From the NCBI GenBank assembly GCA_000611775.1, contig KK106983.1, forward strand, positions 1,754,820-1,818,819: a DNA stretch of 64,000 nt, read 5' to 3'. Both the position numbers and the translations under genes were made by a program. Positions 1 through 12,012 of this stretch are shown here, piece by piece. The stretch comes from Umbilicaria muhlenbergii. Taxonomy: Eukaryota; Ascomycota; Lecanoromycetes; Umbilicariales; Umbilicariaceae. Numbering within the stretch: position 1 is the first letter of the stretch; each line of letters opens with the position of its first letter. The notes under the pieces are model-generated. The model had not been told where the DNA came from and ran no database searches. It saw only the letters and a program-made list of their open reading frames with translations.

Positions 1-930
1 AGTCTAGACATGCTCAAGGACGAAGATCGCAACTATAAGCCTCAAACTAGGATTTCCACAGCACTAACTGGACAACAAGCTAAGCCCCTACGCCCTGTGT
101 TTACGACACTGCAGCAACATTTCACACCCAAGAAGAACTTGAAACCTCCAACGACCTCATACCTTGTGCGATCTCCACACAAGCAGCCAGGAGCGGATAT
201 CCTAGCACCAGAAACCATTAGCTTGCAAACGGAACTATTGCAGATGCACGTTCTACATCGGTCTTCATACACCGTGCAGTCTCAATGGGAACGCAGCGCC
301 GAACGACTGTTTCGGCAACGGTTCGAAAATCTTGTTGGGCACTGTGCGGGAATCAGAACCAAAGAACATGATGCGCAAGAGCGTCTAAACATGCTGGCGT
401 TGACGGATTGGTGTCAGGACTACTCCAACCTCCAGCTCGCTGAGAAGGCACAAGTACTTTCCCAGACCATTCAGGATGTGCTAGTGATGACGGACTCTGG
501 AGGCAAATACACCCGCATTGTAGCAGTCTTTGAGCAGTGGTTCACGTGGTCTTCACGGCTGTTGCAGTCACGCGAGGGAAGACAAATCGCTGCTGGAGAA
601 GAAGTCGAATTCGTCGAGGACTTAGGTGATGGCTGGAGAGCAGAATTTGCAGTCCTGCAGAGGAAAATCGCCTCCATGACCCGAGAATATAGTCGCTTGG
701 GACCAGCACGAGAAGGCTCAAGCCTCGCGTTCATCTTGCAATCACTCAGAGAAATGATTGTCGCCATGCAAGACGAGATTGCATCTATGCTTATTATCGA
801 GACGCAAATCATTGCGCAAGAGCAAGCCTGGGTAGCCGAATTGACAGACAAGTTGACGTCCGATATTAGTAGTGACTTAATCTCATCAGAGGCTTCTTTG
901 CGCAAGGGTGTCTGGCAGGAAGTGGGCTGA
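1..930 (+). CDS. C-terminal part of an unrecognised protein (5'-truncated by window)
   Basis: The frame is open from the first base of the window to the TGA at 928-930, so this is the 3' end of a longer gene; an internal Met codon at 10 is not evidence of a start. The visible 309 residues are charged and Gln/Leu-rich with long predicted helices (for example around LLQMHVLHRSS and the region before DLISSEASLRKG), with no membrane segment and no enzyme motif that I recognise. Helical, coiled-coil-like composition suggests a structural or scaffold protein, but that is inference only. It points towards the WD40 gene at 2152 but about 1.2 kb separates them. Confidence 0.6.
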   Translation, partial: SLDMLKDEDRNYKPQTRISTALTGQQAKPLRPVFTTLQQHFTPKKNLKPPTTSYLVRSPHKQPGADILAPETISLQTELLQMHVLHRSSYTVQSQWERSAERLFRQRFENLVGHCAGIRTKEHDAQERLNMLALTDWCQDYSNLQLAEKAQVLSQTIQDVLVMTDSGGKYTRIVAVFEQWFTWSSRLLQSREGRQIAAGEEVEFVEDLGDGWRAEFAVLQRKIASMTREYSRLGPAREGSSLAFILQSLREMIVAMQDEIASMLIIETQIIAQEQAWVAELTDKLTSDISSDLISSEASLRKGVWQEVG

Positions 931-2151
931 TATGATATATCAGGCAATTCATTTCGATACGGACGCTGTGATGGTTGAATCCACAACATGACGGCCCAGT
1001 TGCGTTGCAGGGCTGCTGGATTTACTTCCCTTCGTCGTGGCGAACGTGGAAAGAAGTTGATTAAGGAGTCCCTAATACGGCAAGCGAATTAACTTCGTGG
1101 TGACGATCACTGCCGTGAGTGTCCCATCCATCAATAATGTATGGTCCGCCTCTCAAGAATACGCCTCCTTTGCCACCAAGCGCATTTTGCGATATCATTC
1201 TATGGCATGATCATCTCCGATACGTGCAGAGTCTGCCTTCTCAGTGCATTTCTGAGAATCTTCGGGTTCGTCGAGCTCCAGGTCCCTCATGCCCGAGGAC
1301 CAAAGCGCCTCAATTATGATATAATCGTATGTCTCTCCCGATGTTACGAGAGCTGCGCAGCTTTTGGTAAAGTGCTCCAAGCCTCTGATGTGGAAGTCAG
1401 GACGGGAATTGATGTCCACGTTCAGTTCAAATGCTGCATGGAGATGCTTGGAGCCCAGGCCAAGAAATTGCGGCATGCTCACGGTAATGCACAAGAGATG
1501 TCAGTCCGGAAGGGCGCGTAGTGCATACAAGGCAAAGTTGCTCGATATGGAAGGATTGAATTTCTGGACGAGTAGAACCTGGCACCGGACCAAGTCTGCA
1601 TTCCGGGCGATGGGTTTGCTAGACGTTGATATAAGTTAGTATCGAATGTCACAGGATTTCCATGCTAGAGAGCGAAAAAACTTGCTTAGTGTTTCATAAA
1701 GCCATGTAGTCTCTCACCTTGATTTTCGAGAAGACGTATTCAATCCTGTAGGATTTAGCCACCTTGTTTTAAGCGGTGGGCAATAGTTTGACGAAAGGGG
1801 TATGGTTCAATATTTCGCCGCTTCCACCCCCCCGGGCATTCCGCCTCAACGTCACTTCTGACAATCGATAGACGGCGAAGCTTCATAGCATTTCGTGCTT
1901 GCTGAACAATCTAACCAACTTTCACTGAATCACAAAATCTCTTTGGACATGATCCCGTGTGGTTGCTGTCCTGAGGGCGGAGGTTCGAACTGACGGAAAC
2001 CCCTCGTTGGCTTCTGTATGACCATGATCTAGAACCGACAGCGGGCTTCACCTTCATGCCATCGAAGTAGTCTATCAAACTCCTCATCAAGTGACACTGT
2101 TGCTCCCACTGTTGTCCTCAACGTCAAGCAAAGCGCAAGCCGAATCTCACA
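931..2151. other. Intergenic region, about 1.2 kb
   Basis: No gene of recognisable family. A 93-codon ATG-started frame on the minus strand (1476 to 1195) has protein-like composition and is listed separately as a weak candidate. The last 150 bases before 2152 are the likely promoter and leader of the WD40 gene. Nothing else supported. Confidence 0.5.
1195..1476 (-). CDS. Weak candidate small gene or gene remnant, 93 aa
   Basis: An ATG-started frame on the minus strand with plausible protein composition (contains LEHFTKSC and YDYIIIEALW) between two unrelated + strand genes. I do not recognise the family and see no convincing introns or upstream exon. It may be a fragment of a decayed gene or chance. 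Its only support is composition. Confidence 0.2.
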   Translation of the reverse strand: MPQFLGLGSKHLHAAFELNVDINSRPDFHIRGLEHFTKSCAALVTSGETYDYIIIEALWSSGMRDLELDEPEDSQKCTEKADSARIGDDHAIE

Positions 2152-5100
2152 ATGAAGATTACTCTACAAGATCGCCTCTTGCGGCGCGAGCTCGGGGCTA
2201 TATCCAGATATTCTACTGTTAAGGGACTGTACGGTGACAAGACTTGGATAGATGATCTGGACATCGTGAATGAGCTTGGAGGGCACTCAGGTTGCGTCAA
2301 CGCTTTGAGGTTAGTAGTCGAAACAGTTCCTCATCAACATAACTTCTATAAGAGTGCCAGCTGACCGTCATGTCTCACAGTTGGTCAAAGTCAGGTAAAC
2401 TTCTTGCCTCCGGCTCAGATGATCAGCATCTCAACATCCATACTTACCAGCCCGAATCGTCAACCACACCCTTTGCTCTCACCGCAGCCGTCTCCACTGG
2501 CCACACAGCCAACATATTCTCTGTCAAATTCATGCCACATTCAGCAGACCGAACACTTGTAACTTGTGCCGGAGACGCAGAAGTGAGAGTCTTTGACATT
2601 GAATATGCCGGCCGCTCAACTACACCCTCCGCATCTTCCAATCTGGCGTCCTCTGGCCGTAGGCTCGGACGCAATCAGATGTACAACGGTGTCCGATATC
2701 TCAGCGATGGAGACACCAATGCGAGGGTCTACAGATCGCACGGGGACCGGGTGAAGCGGATTGTCACAGAATCGTCACCATACCTGTTTCTTACATGCTC
2801 TGAAGACGGAGAAGTGCGGCAGTGGGACCTTCGACTACCTTCATCGGCATATCCAGCTCCACGAGGCGGTCAGAGCTTCCTGAGGTACGGTGAACAATAT
2901 GCTAGAGCCAGTGTCCCACCTCCGCTCATCTCCTATAAGCGTTATAATCTTGACCTGAACAGCATATCGTGCTCGGGAAGTCAGCCCCATTATATTGCCC
3001 TTGGTGGAGCACATCTTCATTGCTTCTTACATGACCGAAGAATGTTGGGTCGTGATGTCATGGCGGAACAGGGAAGGCCAGGTAGTGCTTCGCCAGCAGC
3101 TAGCATATCTGAACATGACGATGAATTGATGGGAGAAGCTACGAGGTGTGTGCGTAGATTCGCACCGAATGGGAAGAAGACGATGGAAAGAAGCGATAGT
3201 GGGCACATCACTGCATGTAAGATTAGCGATGCGAATCCGAATGAGATGATAGTCAGTTGGTCCGGTGAGCAGATCTACAGCTTCGACTTGGTGCGGAGTC
3301 CGGACGCTAGAGGTGGAGAGGAGAAGCAAGCCAGTACTACCCACAAGGGTAAACGAAGTGGTAGGATTCAAGAATCAAAGGAGAGGAAACGTAAGAGAAA
3401 CAACGGACATTCATCGACATCAGCGGAAGGTGCAAGGAGGGGTAATTCAAAAGTCAGACGTGATGAGGGCCAGCTGAACGGCGAAGGGGAGATGGCGCTC
3501 AGAGTGAGATACGAGAATGGACAGAGTGAGGATATCTCTATTGATAGACCGCCTGCGGACCTCCCTAGATCAGTCATGGATCAGACTAGGGAAGATGTAT
3601 TGAGCGAGGCCCAGAAGAGGATTTCACGAATGTCAAGGGTGGTTGTGAAAACTCGCACCCTGATGTTTTCCCTGGCCCAACCAGCAAGTCTACCTGCAGG
3701 TCAAGAGCCTTTCGATTATTCAGCCCGTTCAGGTCTGTTTACAACAATCTTGGGGTTTGCAGCTGCTACTTTACCAGAGATGGATGACATTATTCGGCAT
3801 TGGCGATATCCTGTCAACCCTACAGAAGTAGATGTCGTTTTCCAGCAGACTTTGCGCGGTAATAGAGATTCTTCTCGACGGTTCGTGCAAGCTGCAGGTA
3901 CGTTGGCTAGGGTCCTAGGAGGAAAGTTACAGACCGCTGGTGGCCAAAGCCCTGTCCTGCAATATTTCCAACAGATTAGTCCGGGCTTGCAAGAAGGACC
4001 GGTTCAAGCATCGCCGGAGACCTTCAGCTATGATTTCCTCAAAGCAATCTTGCTCTGGCTGGAGGGCGGGCCCCAGGCATTACTTCAAGGGTTCCAAAAG
4101 CCTTCTGGTGTAAGAAGCGATAATCCGCGATTCCCTATACCTGATGAAGCTGACTTGTCTGCCCTCGATACTCATCTTGTCCCCTACCTGCTCAGATTAG
4201 CGACGGGGCGAGCTGTCTGCAATGTAGATGCTTCCAGGTTCGAGCGCGACGAGTACAGAAAGATCTTTGATACGGAGACTGCCGCTGTAATTGCTTTCAG
4301 CAACGCTATTCGAATTCCTCTTGAGGACTTGTCTCGAGCGCTTACGCCTGCAACATCAAGTGCTGATGGTACCCCATCGGTGAGAGTTAACGTTACAGCC
4401 CAGGATAGGAAGGCGGCCATGAAGTTCTGGGGCTTCAAGGTGGGTAGAGGGCTCTTGATGAACGCAGGTGAAGGTGTCAACTTTGCCTTTGTTGATCGGG
4501 CTTTCGGCGGGCTCGGAACAGCAAAGGTGCATGAAGAAGGACGGTTACAAGAGGATATCGACCCAGAAGAGGCTGAGGAGGTAGTTGATTCGGTCACATT
4601 GGTTCAACAGCCTGAAAGATCACGAGCAGGAAGTGTGAACGGGGAAGACCGAATGGATATAGATACCAACGGCCATGCGGCAGAAACCACGGCATCACCG
4701 TCCTCCCGTCCAGAGACCACCCAAGCCGAGGGAACCAACTCGGACGAAGAAGTAATCCTAATGGGAGATTTGCATGACGAGATCGCCGACCGACTGGTCG
4801 AACATGACGAACAAGGCAACCACAGTGACTCCGACTCCAACGGCGAAGACGACGACAGCGACGAAGCCGACGACGACAACGACGACGGGGAAATCACGTC
4901 CGAAGAGCGCCAATTCATGTGGCAATCCGCGCTCGAGCGCCGCAAGCTCCGCGAACAAGTCCAAGCGCACGTGCCCTGCTCGTCGCACACGCGCCAGTAC
5001 CGCGGCCACTGCAACGTCAAAACCGTCAAAGACGTCAACTTCTTCGGCCTGCAGGACGAATACGTCGTCAGTGGGAGCGACTCCGGGCATCTGTTCATCT

Positions 5101-5886
5101 GGGATAGGAAGAGTACTCAACTCGTTAATATTTTGGAGGGAGATGGTGAGGTCGTCAATGTCGTCCAAGGTTACCCCCCTTTTACTGTTTATCCTCTCTT
5201 CTGATCATCAAAGCTGACAATCTGATCTGCTAGGTCATCCCTACGAACCCCTCCTCGCCGTCTCAGGCATCGACCACACCATCAAGATCTTCTCCCCCGA
5301 CGCCCGCGCTCAAGACGACGCCCGCGCTGGCATCAACCTCGGCATCAGCGCCACCGGCTCGTCGGGATACTCCTCCCTCGGAGGTTATATCGGCCGCCGT
5401 CGACGAAGAGAGAGTGCGGACGCGGGAACGGCAAATGCGGACGGCGATCGGTATGGACAGCCGGGTTTGGCGAGTCGGAAGCGCATGCAGCAGAGTTATC
5501 AGATTTGTAGCCAGAATGACGTGGATCGGAGGGGTGGGATGCAGGATGCGTTTATTACGGTATGTGGGCCCTTTTTCCTTGACCTTATTTCGTATGGCGG
5601 CGGGGGTGGGGTGGTGTTCGCTCGTGAGATTGGGGGAGTGGAAAGATTAGGGTTTTATTGAGTTTGGTGGCTGATGTTTTTTGCGGTGCGCAGAGAGGTA
5701 TGCTGGCGCAATTGGCCGCTAGGTTACGTGAGAGGCAGCTGGGCGGTGGAGAGGGGGTGGGTGAGGGTGAGGGCGGGACGATTGTTATTGATGATAATTG
5801 CGAGGTTAGTCTTCACAACGGCGACGATGCCGCTTCACTTCTCTGCCGTGATTGCTGGATCGTTGACTGAGATGCAGATTATGTAG
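2152..5886 (+). CDS. WD40-repeat protein, DCAF6/WDTC1-like candidate CUL4-DDB1 substrate receptor
   Basis: Predicted exons 2152-2309, 2381-5169, 5234-5559, 5694-5804 and 5878-5886 give 1,130 residues. The N-terminal WD repeats start with HSGCVNAL joined across intron 1 to SWSKSGKLLASGSDD; intron 1 carries a CTGAC branch site. A later repeat reads EDGEVRQWDLR, whose WDxR ending is the DWD box used by DDB1-binding receptors. A long charged and acidic middle (around residues 290-900, with a Glu/Asp tract) separates these from C-terminal WD repeats (YVVSGSDSGHLFIWDR, then LLAVSGIDHTIKIFSPD after intron 2). This split propeller is typical of the DCAF6/WDTC1 group, which presents substrates to CUL4 ubiquitin ligases. 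The last exon encodes only three residues plus the stop (ending NCEIM); without that splice the protein would end at 5870. The function is inferred from the family. Confidence 0.85.
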
Positions 5887-6352
5887 ATACGAAAGGAGCA
5901 TGGGATAGGGGAATGGGGATAAGGTGCTTTCGTAGTGGCGTACTTGTGTCTGCCACAAGCTTGGAGCCTCCAATGGGAGGGACACATTATGGAGTTGGTC
6001 GGTTTATGCTGGGAAGCAGGAGGGCAATGGTGGGTTGGCTGGGATTGGTGTGGTGAGTGAGGCATGAGCGAGCGCAAGTGATGCAGAACAGTCGTGCACG
6101 GTAAACAGCATATCACGCAAACACCTCTAGCAGGCACAGAAACAAAACGAAAGAAACCAGTAATGAAGCTCGAGTCAACGCAGTCTTCATAACGCCATCA
6201 CTTTTCAGATTCATCATCACACATCATAGTCCGTCCGCCTTCCCACCCCCTCCTACCCGTCGCTACCTCCTGCAGAAACCCCAAAAAGCCCCCTAAACAT
6301 CCCCCTCCGCCCTACCCCCACCCCAGCACCCAGCACCCGCCACCCACATCCC
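5887..6352. other. Intergenic region between convergent genes
   Basis: Holds the 3' ends of the WD40 gene (+) and the NRPS-like gene (-). The right half (about 6240-6350) is strongly C-rich on the + strand, continuous with the C-rich 3' end of the NRPS-like gene. No gene seen. Confidence 0.6.
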
Positions 6353-9300
6353 CTAAACCCGCCTCGACCTATTAAACACCCCCACACCCAACCCCACCCC
6401 TACCCCCTTCATCCCCATCCCAGCGCACCCCCCCTCCCCCCCATCCGCCCTCCCCAAAAACCCAATCTCCTGCAAAAACTCCACATTCCTCCTCACCGCC
6501 GCCCTCACCCTCTTCCCCGCCTCCACCTCGCCCTCATCCCGCACCACCCCCTGCCCCAGCACCCCCGGCACGCCCAACCGCCCGTGCTCCGTCTCCAACG
6601 TATGCAGCAGCGGCCACAACGGATGCGCCTCACGCTTCACCTCGATATCCGCATGCACAGCGCTCAGCCAGGCGGTTTGCGGAAGGGGCTGGAGCGGGTA
6701 GCCGAGGTCGGAGGACAGGATGGACCAGAAATCGGAGACGGGGAGGCCGTCCGCGATGGAGATTAGGGGGCTGGGGGCGGTGGGGTGGTTAGTGACGGGA
6801 TCAGCGTCGCAGCAAGAAGAAACGATAGTAGAGGCGACGGTCGCGACGTCCGAGATGTAGAGCTGAGACGGGGCGTCGGCGTCGGTGTCGGCGGCGTTGT
6901 AGGCGCCAATCGCGACGCAGGCGGCGACGAGCCGCCAGATGTAGTCGTCGATGTTGGCGATGCCCTCGGCGGCCGTGCCGATGATGTAGCTGGGTTTGAC
7001 GACCGCGACGCGCGCCGCGTTATTGGCGGTGACGCGGGAGAAATCTTGGACGAGGAGCTCGGACAGGAACTTAGTTTGCGCGTACCCGGTAGATAGGGCG
7101 GCGCCGTCGGCGGCGGTTTGCTCATCGGGGCTGTGTTGTTGGCCGCCGGATACGTAGACGAATTTCAAGAGCGAGGGGGCTTCGTTGACGGCTTTGAGGA
7201 GTTCGAGGGTCGAGTCGACGTTGGTGGGTTTTAGGGTGGAGAATTCGGCGTTCCAGTTGACGACGGCGCCGTTGTGGATGATGGCGTGGACGCGTTGAGA
7301 TTGGGGGACGTTGCCGGTGAGGCGGTCCCATTGTTCTGTGCTTAGGCCGATTTTGGGTCGTGCGAGATCGCCAATCCATACTTCTAACCTTGCAAGATAG
7401 GAGTTCGTCCACCATCCTGCCAAAGTTGCCGAGTGCACTATGCGTTGTACACCATGAGCAGTATTGTCAGCCCGGACATGCACGATTATCTTCCCAATAT
7501 CGATTCGAGCGAAGAGCTTAGCTAGAATCTGGGATCCGAGAAAGCCTGTGGCGCCGGTCACTAGGACGGTCTTTATCGACGCTCCTTTGGTCGAGATGTC
7601 ACTGTACAATGCCTTTTGATATTGCTGAAACTCTCCCATAAAGTCGACCCTGGTTTCGACCTCTTGCTCCGTTCCGGTGGCTCTGAATTCATCGATACAT
7701 TGTGCAATGCCCCTAACAGTGGCCTCAGGATGTAAAATGGTGCCGGGGTGAACCTTGATGCCAAAATGCCGTTTGATGAACATTGTCAGGCTAATGACTT
7801 GAATAGAATCCAGGCCCACTGCGCTTAACAAAAAGTCTTGACCATGCAGCGCTGAGTAAAACCGAGTATCGTCCTGAGCAACCAGAAAGGCAACCTTAGC
7901 AGAGACCTCTATTGCAGTCGTTTCGTCCTTGGGGATGGCCACGCTCCAACAGCCGTTGCTGGTAATTGGGTCCTCCATATCACGGCTGATGCTGGTAAGC
8001 CAATTGTTTACGAGCTTTCTATCGATTTTGCCAGACACCGAAAGGGGCAGCTTCTCGACCACAAGCCAATGATTCGGGACCATATAGCTGGGTAGCTTGC
8101 TTTTCAAGACGAGGGCAAGGTCAGGAATACTGACTCGCGCCGCATCCAGACGAGTCTTCGGAAGCAATCGGATCGCGGTGTTGGGGGTGGATAAAGTTGC
8201 AGCGTCTTGTTGTAGTTGGATAATAGCCACAAGGCTCTTCGTATAGGATCCAGACTGAGGGCTTGCAGCTATTGCTAGTGCGATGCCTGGGTACATTGAG
8301 AGATGATGCTCAACTTCTCCTAACTCAACTCGTTGGCCTCGCACCTTCAGTTGGAGATCCTTCCGCCCCATAAAGTCCATCGACCCGTCTGAATTATAAC
8401 GTACAAGGTCCCCCGTCTTATACAGACGCCGTGGTCGACGATGGCTGTTTTCATATAGCCACTCCGGGCTTTTCATAAATGCAGCCTTTGTCTTTTCCAT
8501 GTCTTCTAGGTAGCCTCGAGCCAATGTTGGCCCTTCTACTAGTAGCTCTCCCACGGCACCTATGGGAACGAGTCGATTATGGTTCGTCTGATCCACAACC
8601 CAACACAATCCACAACCAAACGCTCGCCCAATGGTACTCGCTCTAGAATTCTGGGGGTCCATCAAGCTGATGGCGGAAGCCGCACACTCAGCTGGCCCAT
8701 AACAGTTTAGAAGCCGAACTTTCCCAGCCCAGCGGTGAACATTCTCCTTCGTGACTGCTTCACCCCCAAGGGCGAGAGTTTGCAGGTCCGGGACATCTTC
8801 GGGCACGATAAGGCTGGCGACAGAGGGGGTAAAAAGCACCCAATTTACACGCATCGCGTTCATTACACCAGCAATGTTGCCCATTCGATCCTCCTCCGAA
8901 GGAGTGCAGACACATCCCCCATATATGAGCGTCGTAAAGATGTCCATCATGCTTACATCAAAGGTATAAGCAGCATACTGTAGTACGCGAGACTCGGAAC
9001 TCATATACATTGCTCTGCCATGGGCAATTGAGCTAGTGCATACAGACGCATGCTCCTGAACGATTCCTTTGGGGGACCCCGTGCTCCCAGAGGTAAACAA
9101 AACGAATGCAGCGTTATCTGGACGGACGGGAAAGGGCAGACAATCAGCAGGGGGAGGGAGTGATTCAAGCAGAGATGACGAAACGCTGACAGTAGTAATA
9201 GCCATACCCTCAAATAAGTGAGCCGTGTCTGGGGATGCAACTATGAGTTTTGCGTTAGTTCTCCGGACAATGGCCTGGAGGCGATCCTTGGGGTGTGATG

Positions 9301-10494
9301 GATCCAAGGGAACGAAAGCTCCGCCGGCTCTGAGGATAGCAACCATGGCCACGATTGTGTACGCTGATTTCCGGAAGCAAACTGGAACAAGGACTTCCGG
9401 CGCGACACCGAGAGCGTTCAGATAGTGTGCTAGGCTAAATGATGCCCTTTCCAGCTCAGCATAAGTCAGGTTGCCATCCCAGGAGCACACCGCAGGGGAA
9501 TTAGGGTAGTCTTTCGCGTGCTGCAAGACAAGATCATGCACACATGTATCTGTCTTGTCAGGAAAAGGTGAGTTCCATCTTCTTATCTGCTCAAAGTCTC
9601 GTAGAGTGAAAGGATCGAGACGGCTGATGGGTTGATGCGGGTTGAGCAGAATGCAATCAATTAACTTGGCAAAAGTCTGAGCAACGTTCGTGGCAGACAC
9701 GATTGACAGTTTCGATTGAAAGTAGTTGAGATGAGTAATGATACCGTAGTCACAAATACTGACGTTAACGAGAATTTCGATCTACAAACCGTGTCAGCCG
9801 TAGAGTCCTGAACATGAAATACCAGCTATACATAACCCATGATCAGATAGGGGCTTTTACTCACGTTATTTGCGCCTTGACTAGCTCTGCTTTGAAGAAA
9901 TGACTTGCCTGCGGCTAACCTGTGCAGGGAGTTGACTTCTCCAACTTGCAATGCAGTGTTGTACAGCGGAGCACTTGGTTTGATAGCTTGAATATCCACG
10001 TATACTGAGCATGTTGGCTGACGGATTTGAGCTTGTGAGGGATCTGCTTCCTTTGCGTGTAGTACCCCTATTACAGTATCTGTCTCCTCGAACTCCATGT
10101 GATAGGTCGCAACATCGAAAGTTGAAGCCCAGGCAGGTCCCGCACCATCAAGGTCGGAGTCTCCCCTTGGTACAAGATGGCCGAAGTAGTACGAGTTACC
10201 ACCGACATAGCACCGGAGTACCAATGCCCAGGCAGTTTGCAAGACGGCGAGAGGCGAGACTCCATGCTCTTTGCAAAAGGTTTGCAGGCGGAGAGCATCT
10301 CGAAACGGGACTTCGACTGATTGCCAGACTCCATCAGACACTGAGCTGGAGTCCAGACAGGGGAAGTAACAGGGCTGCAGGTCCCTTGGCAGTTCTGCTT
10401 TGTCTCTTTCACGACGAGGAAGACCTTGGTTCTCACAGGTAGTAGAGATGCTTTCGAACCGCTCCGCATTTGGTAGATGTTGAAGTATCGTCAT
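6353..10494 (-). CDS. NRPS-like synthetase: condensation-like remnant, adenylation, thiolation, thioester reductase
   Basis: Predicted exons 10494-9865 and 9781-6353 (83-nt intron) give 1,352 residues. Residues about 1-290 resemble a fungal condensation-like region (VPFRDALRLQTFCKEHGVS; NIEILVNVSICDYG across the splice) but lack the HHxxxDG catalytic motif. The adenylation domain (about 290-820) has clear core motifs: LTYAELERA, FTSGSTGSPKG, CYGPAE, YKTGDLVRY, GRKDLQLKVRGQRVELGEVE and SGKIDRK. The Asp of TFDVSMMDI, which binds the alpha-amino group, is present, so an amino acid is the likely substrate. A carrier domain follows with VGLDSIQVI (phosphopantetheine serine), then a reductase domain with VTGATGFLGSQ (NADP site) and YAQTKF (catalytic Tyr/Lys). 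Family logic is activation of an amino acid and reductive release as an aldehyde or alcohol; the product is unknown. By hand alignment the pocket reads roughly D-V-M-S-A-G-C-A-S-K. The Gly/Val-rich C-terminus lies in G-rich coding sequence. Confidence 0.88.
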
Positions 10495-12012
10495 CGTCAA
10501 CCTCTTCTGTCTCGATAGGCGGTTTCTCGTAGGGGTCTGCTTCCACGTTCTGCGAATTCCAGGGTATACTTAATATCAGGACGTCAATTCCCAGGCAAGG
10601 CCATAATGTAGAGACGAAAAGTACTGGCGCAGATGCACGACTCGTCCCGGACCCCTTCAACCTCGCTCTCGTCCCTCCATGCGTGTCCAAAATCCCCTGT
10701 AGATGCATCACTGCGTTCTCTCTTTGAAAGCAACCTCTCGGGTTCCGCATCAGCTTGACAGCTTGCGAGGTCGCTAAACTGCTCTGCCGCTCTCTATCTC
10801 TGGAGTGGAGTCGTGTATCTCCGTAGGAAAGTTGAGATGCTGCGAGACAGTCCCATGCTGAAAGTAGTTAGGAGGTCAACGGAGTGAACAACACAGGTTG
10901 CATGACCGATCTTCAAAACCGGGTCGTGGAGCCAGCCACCGGACAATTTAGGGCAAGGGGCATAGTAGCGAGTGGATCGATTTGAAGACCGAAGAAAGAA
11001 CGGGCGACTTCGTTGCCACAACTTTTAAGCACTAACGCATGGGTAAGCGGCCATGTGTAGCAGCCGGCGCTCCTTGGTGAGTCTCTGCTGTGCCCTTGCA
11101 CGCGCTCCCTACACCTCCAACACCTTTGCTAGCTCCATCACAGATAACTAGGGCGATTGGGATCTGCTGGGGTTATTTGCGGGGCTAGGGTTTGGTGGGA
11201 CGACCGCTTTGAACCGCTTTGATTTTGATGCATATGGGCAGTGACCCAATGACCGCTTCCCCGCTTGGGATTGTGAAATTCTTTTTTCTCTTCGCAAGAG
11301 TGTCTGCATCCTGTTGCAGGTGAATGGCTGGCTGACCCCATAGGCAGTGTCTCCACGGAAAAGAGAAATCCGGCCTGTCAACGGTTGAGGAGACCCTTCC
11401 AGGCGCGTACGAGATACGCCGAAGGATGTGTGGGCCTGAAAGACAGGCGTTATCCGAGGGTTGCGATCATACCACGCGTACGGGACACGCCGAATAACCA
11501 AAGGTTCAGCCAGCCATATTTCCAGGTAGCCATGGAAAATCCACGGGGAGAGGTCCGATGGTGTAAGGAATCTATGGAGGGGAAGAGGTTAACATGGAGC
11601 CGGGGGTCGTGCAGTAAGATGGCTTGCATGGTGTTGCACCTCAATCTCCAAATTGACGTGACAAGTAGGGACCAGGGGTACTCCCTCGAGCAGACAAGCA
11701 TCCAAGCCTCGAAACATACCAGGCCGAGCAGGCTTACAGAGTTAAGGGCATCACAGCCGAGTACACTGTGACACGTGTAATGTACCGGTAACATCGATAT
11801 GATACACTCTGTAAGATAACTAGAGCTACATCATATTTGACGACGTCTTGAAGGGGTTTATAACTAATCTACAAGTAATGATGACTCAAAAGGCTCTTGG
11901 TAGAATATGTAGTATACTATCTACGACTCTCAATTCCAGCTGAACATGGAATCCAATCAAATAAGTCTTTGGCCGTTCTGAGCGCTGACCTCTGGTATAT
12001 CTGTATCACTCA
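10495..12012. other. Intergenic region, about 1.5 kb, upstream of the NRPS-like gene
   Basis: Contains the promoter side of the NRPS-like gene (minus strand, start 10494) and the 3' flank of the glucosidase II gene. I see no coding region. One pair of 20-bp near-identical direct repeats at 11404 and 11475 is listed separately. Confidence 0.5.
11404..11494. repeat. Pair of 20-bp near-identical direct repeats
   Basis: Copies at 11404-11423 and 11475-11494 match at 18 of 20 bases (core CGCGTACG then ACGCCGAA), 71 bp apart start to start. Each contains the palindrome CGTACG. Position about 0.9-1 kb upstream of the NRPS-like start would fit a paired regulator site, but that is inference. Confidence 0.5.

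Noticed and set aside
1970-2000. GGTTCGAAC stretch resembling a tRNA T-loop
   Set aside because: The flanking bases do not pair as a T stem and no acceptor, D or anticodon arm can be drawn around it.
11404-11494. Paired direct repeats as a CRISPR array
   Set aside because: Only two imperfect copies, in a eukaryotic genome, with no further spacing unit.
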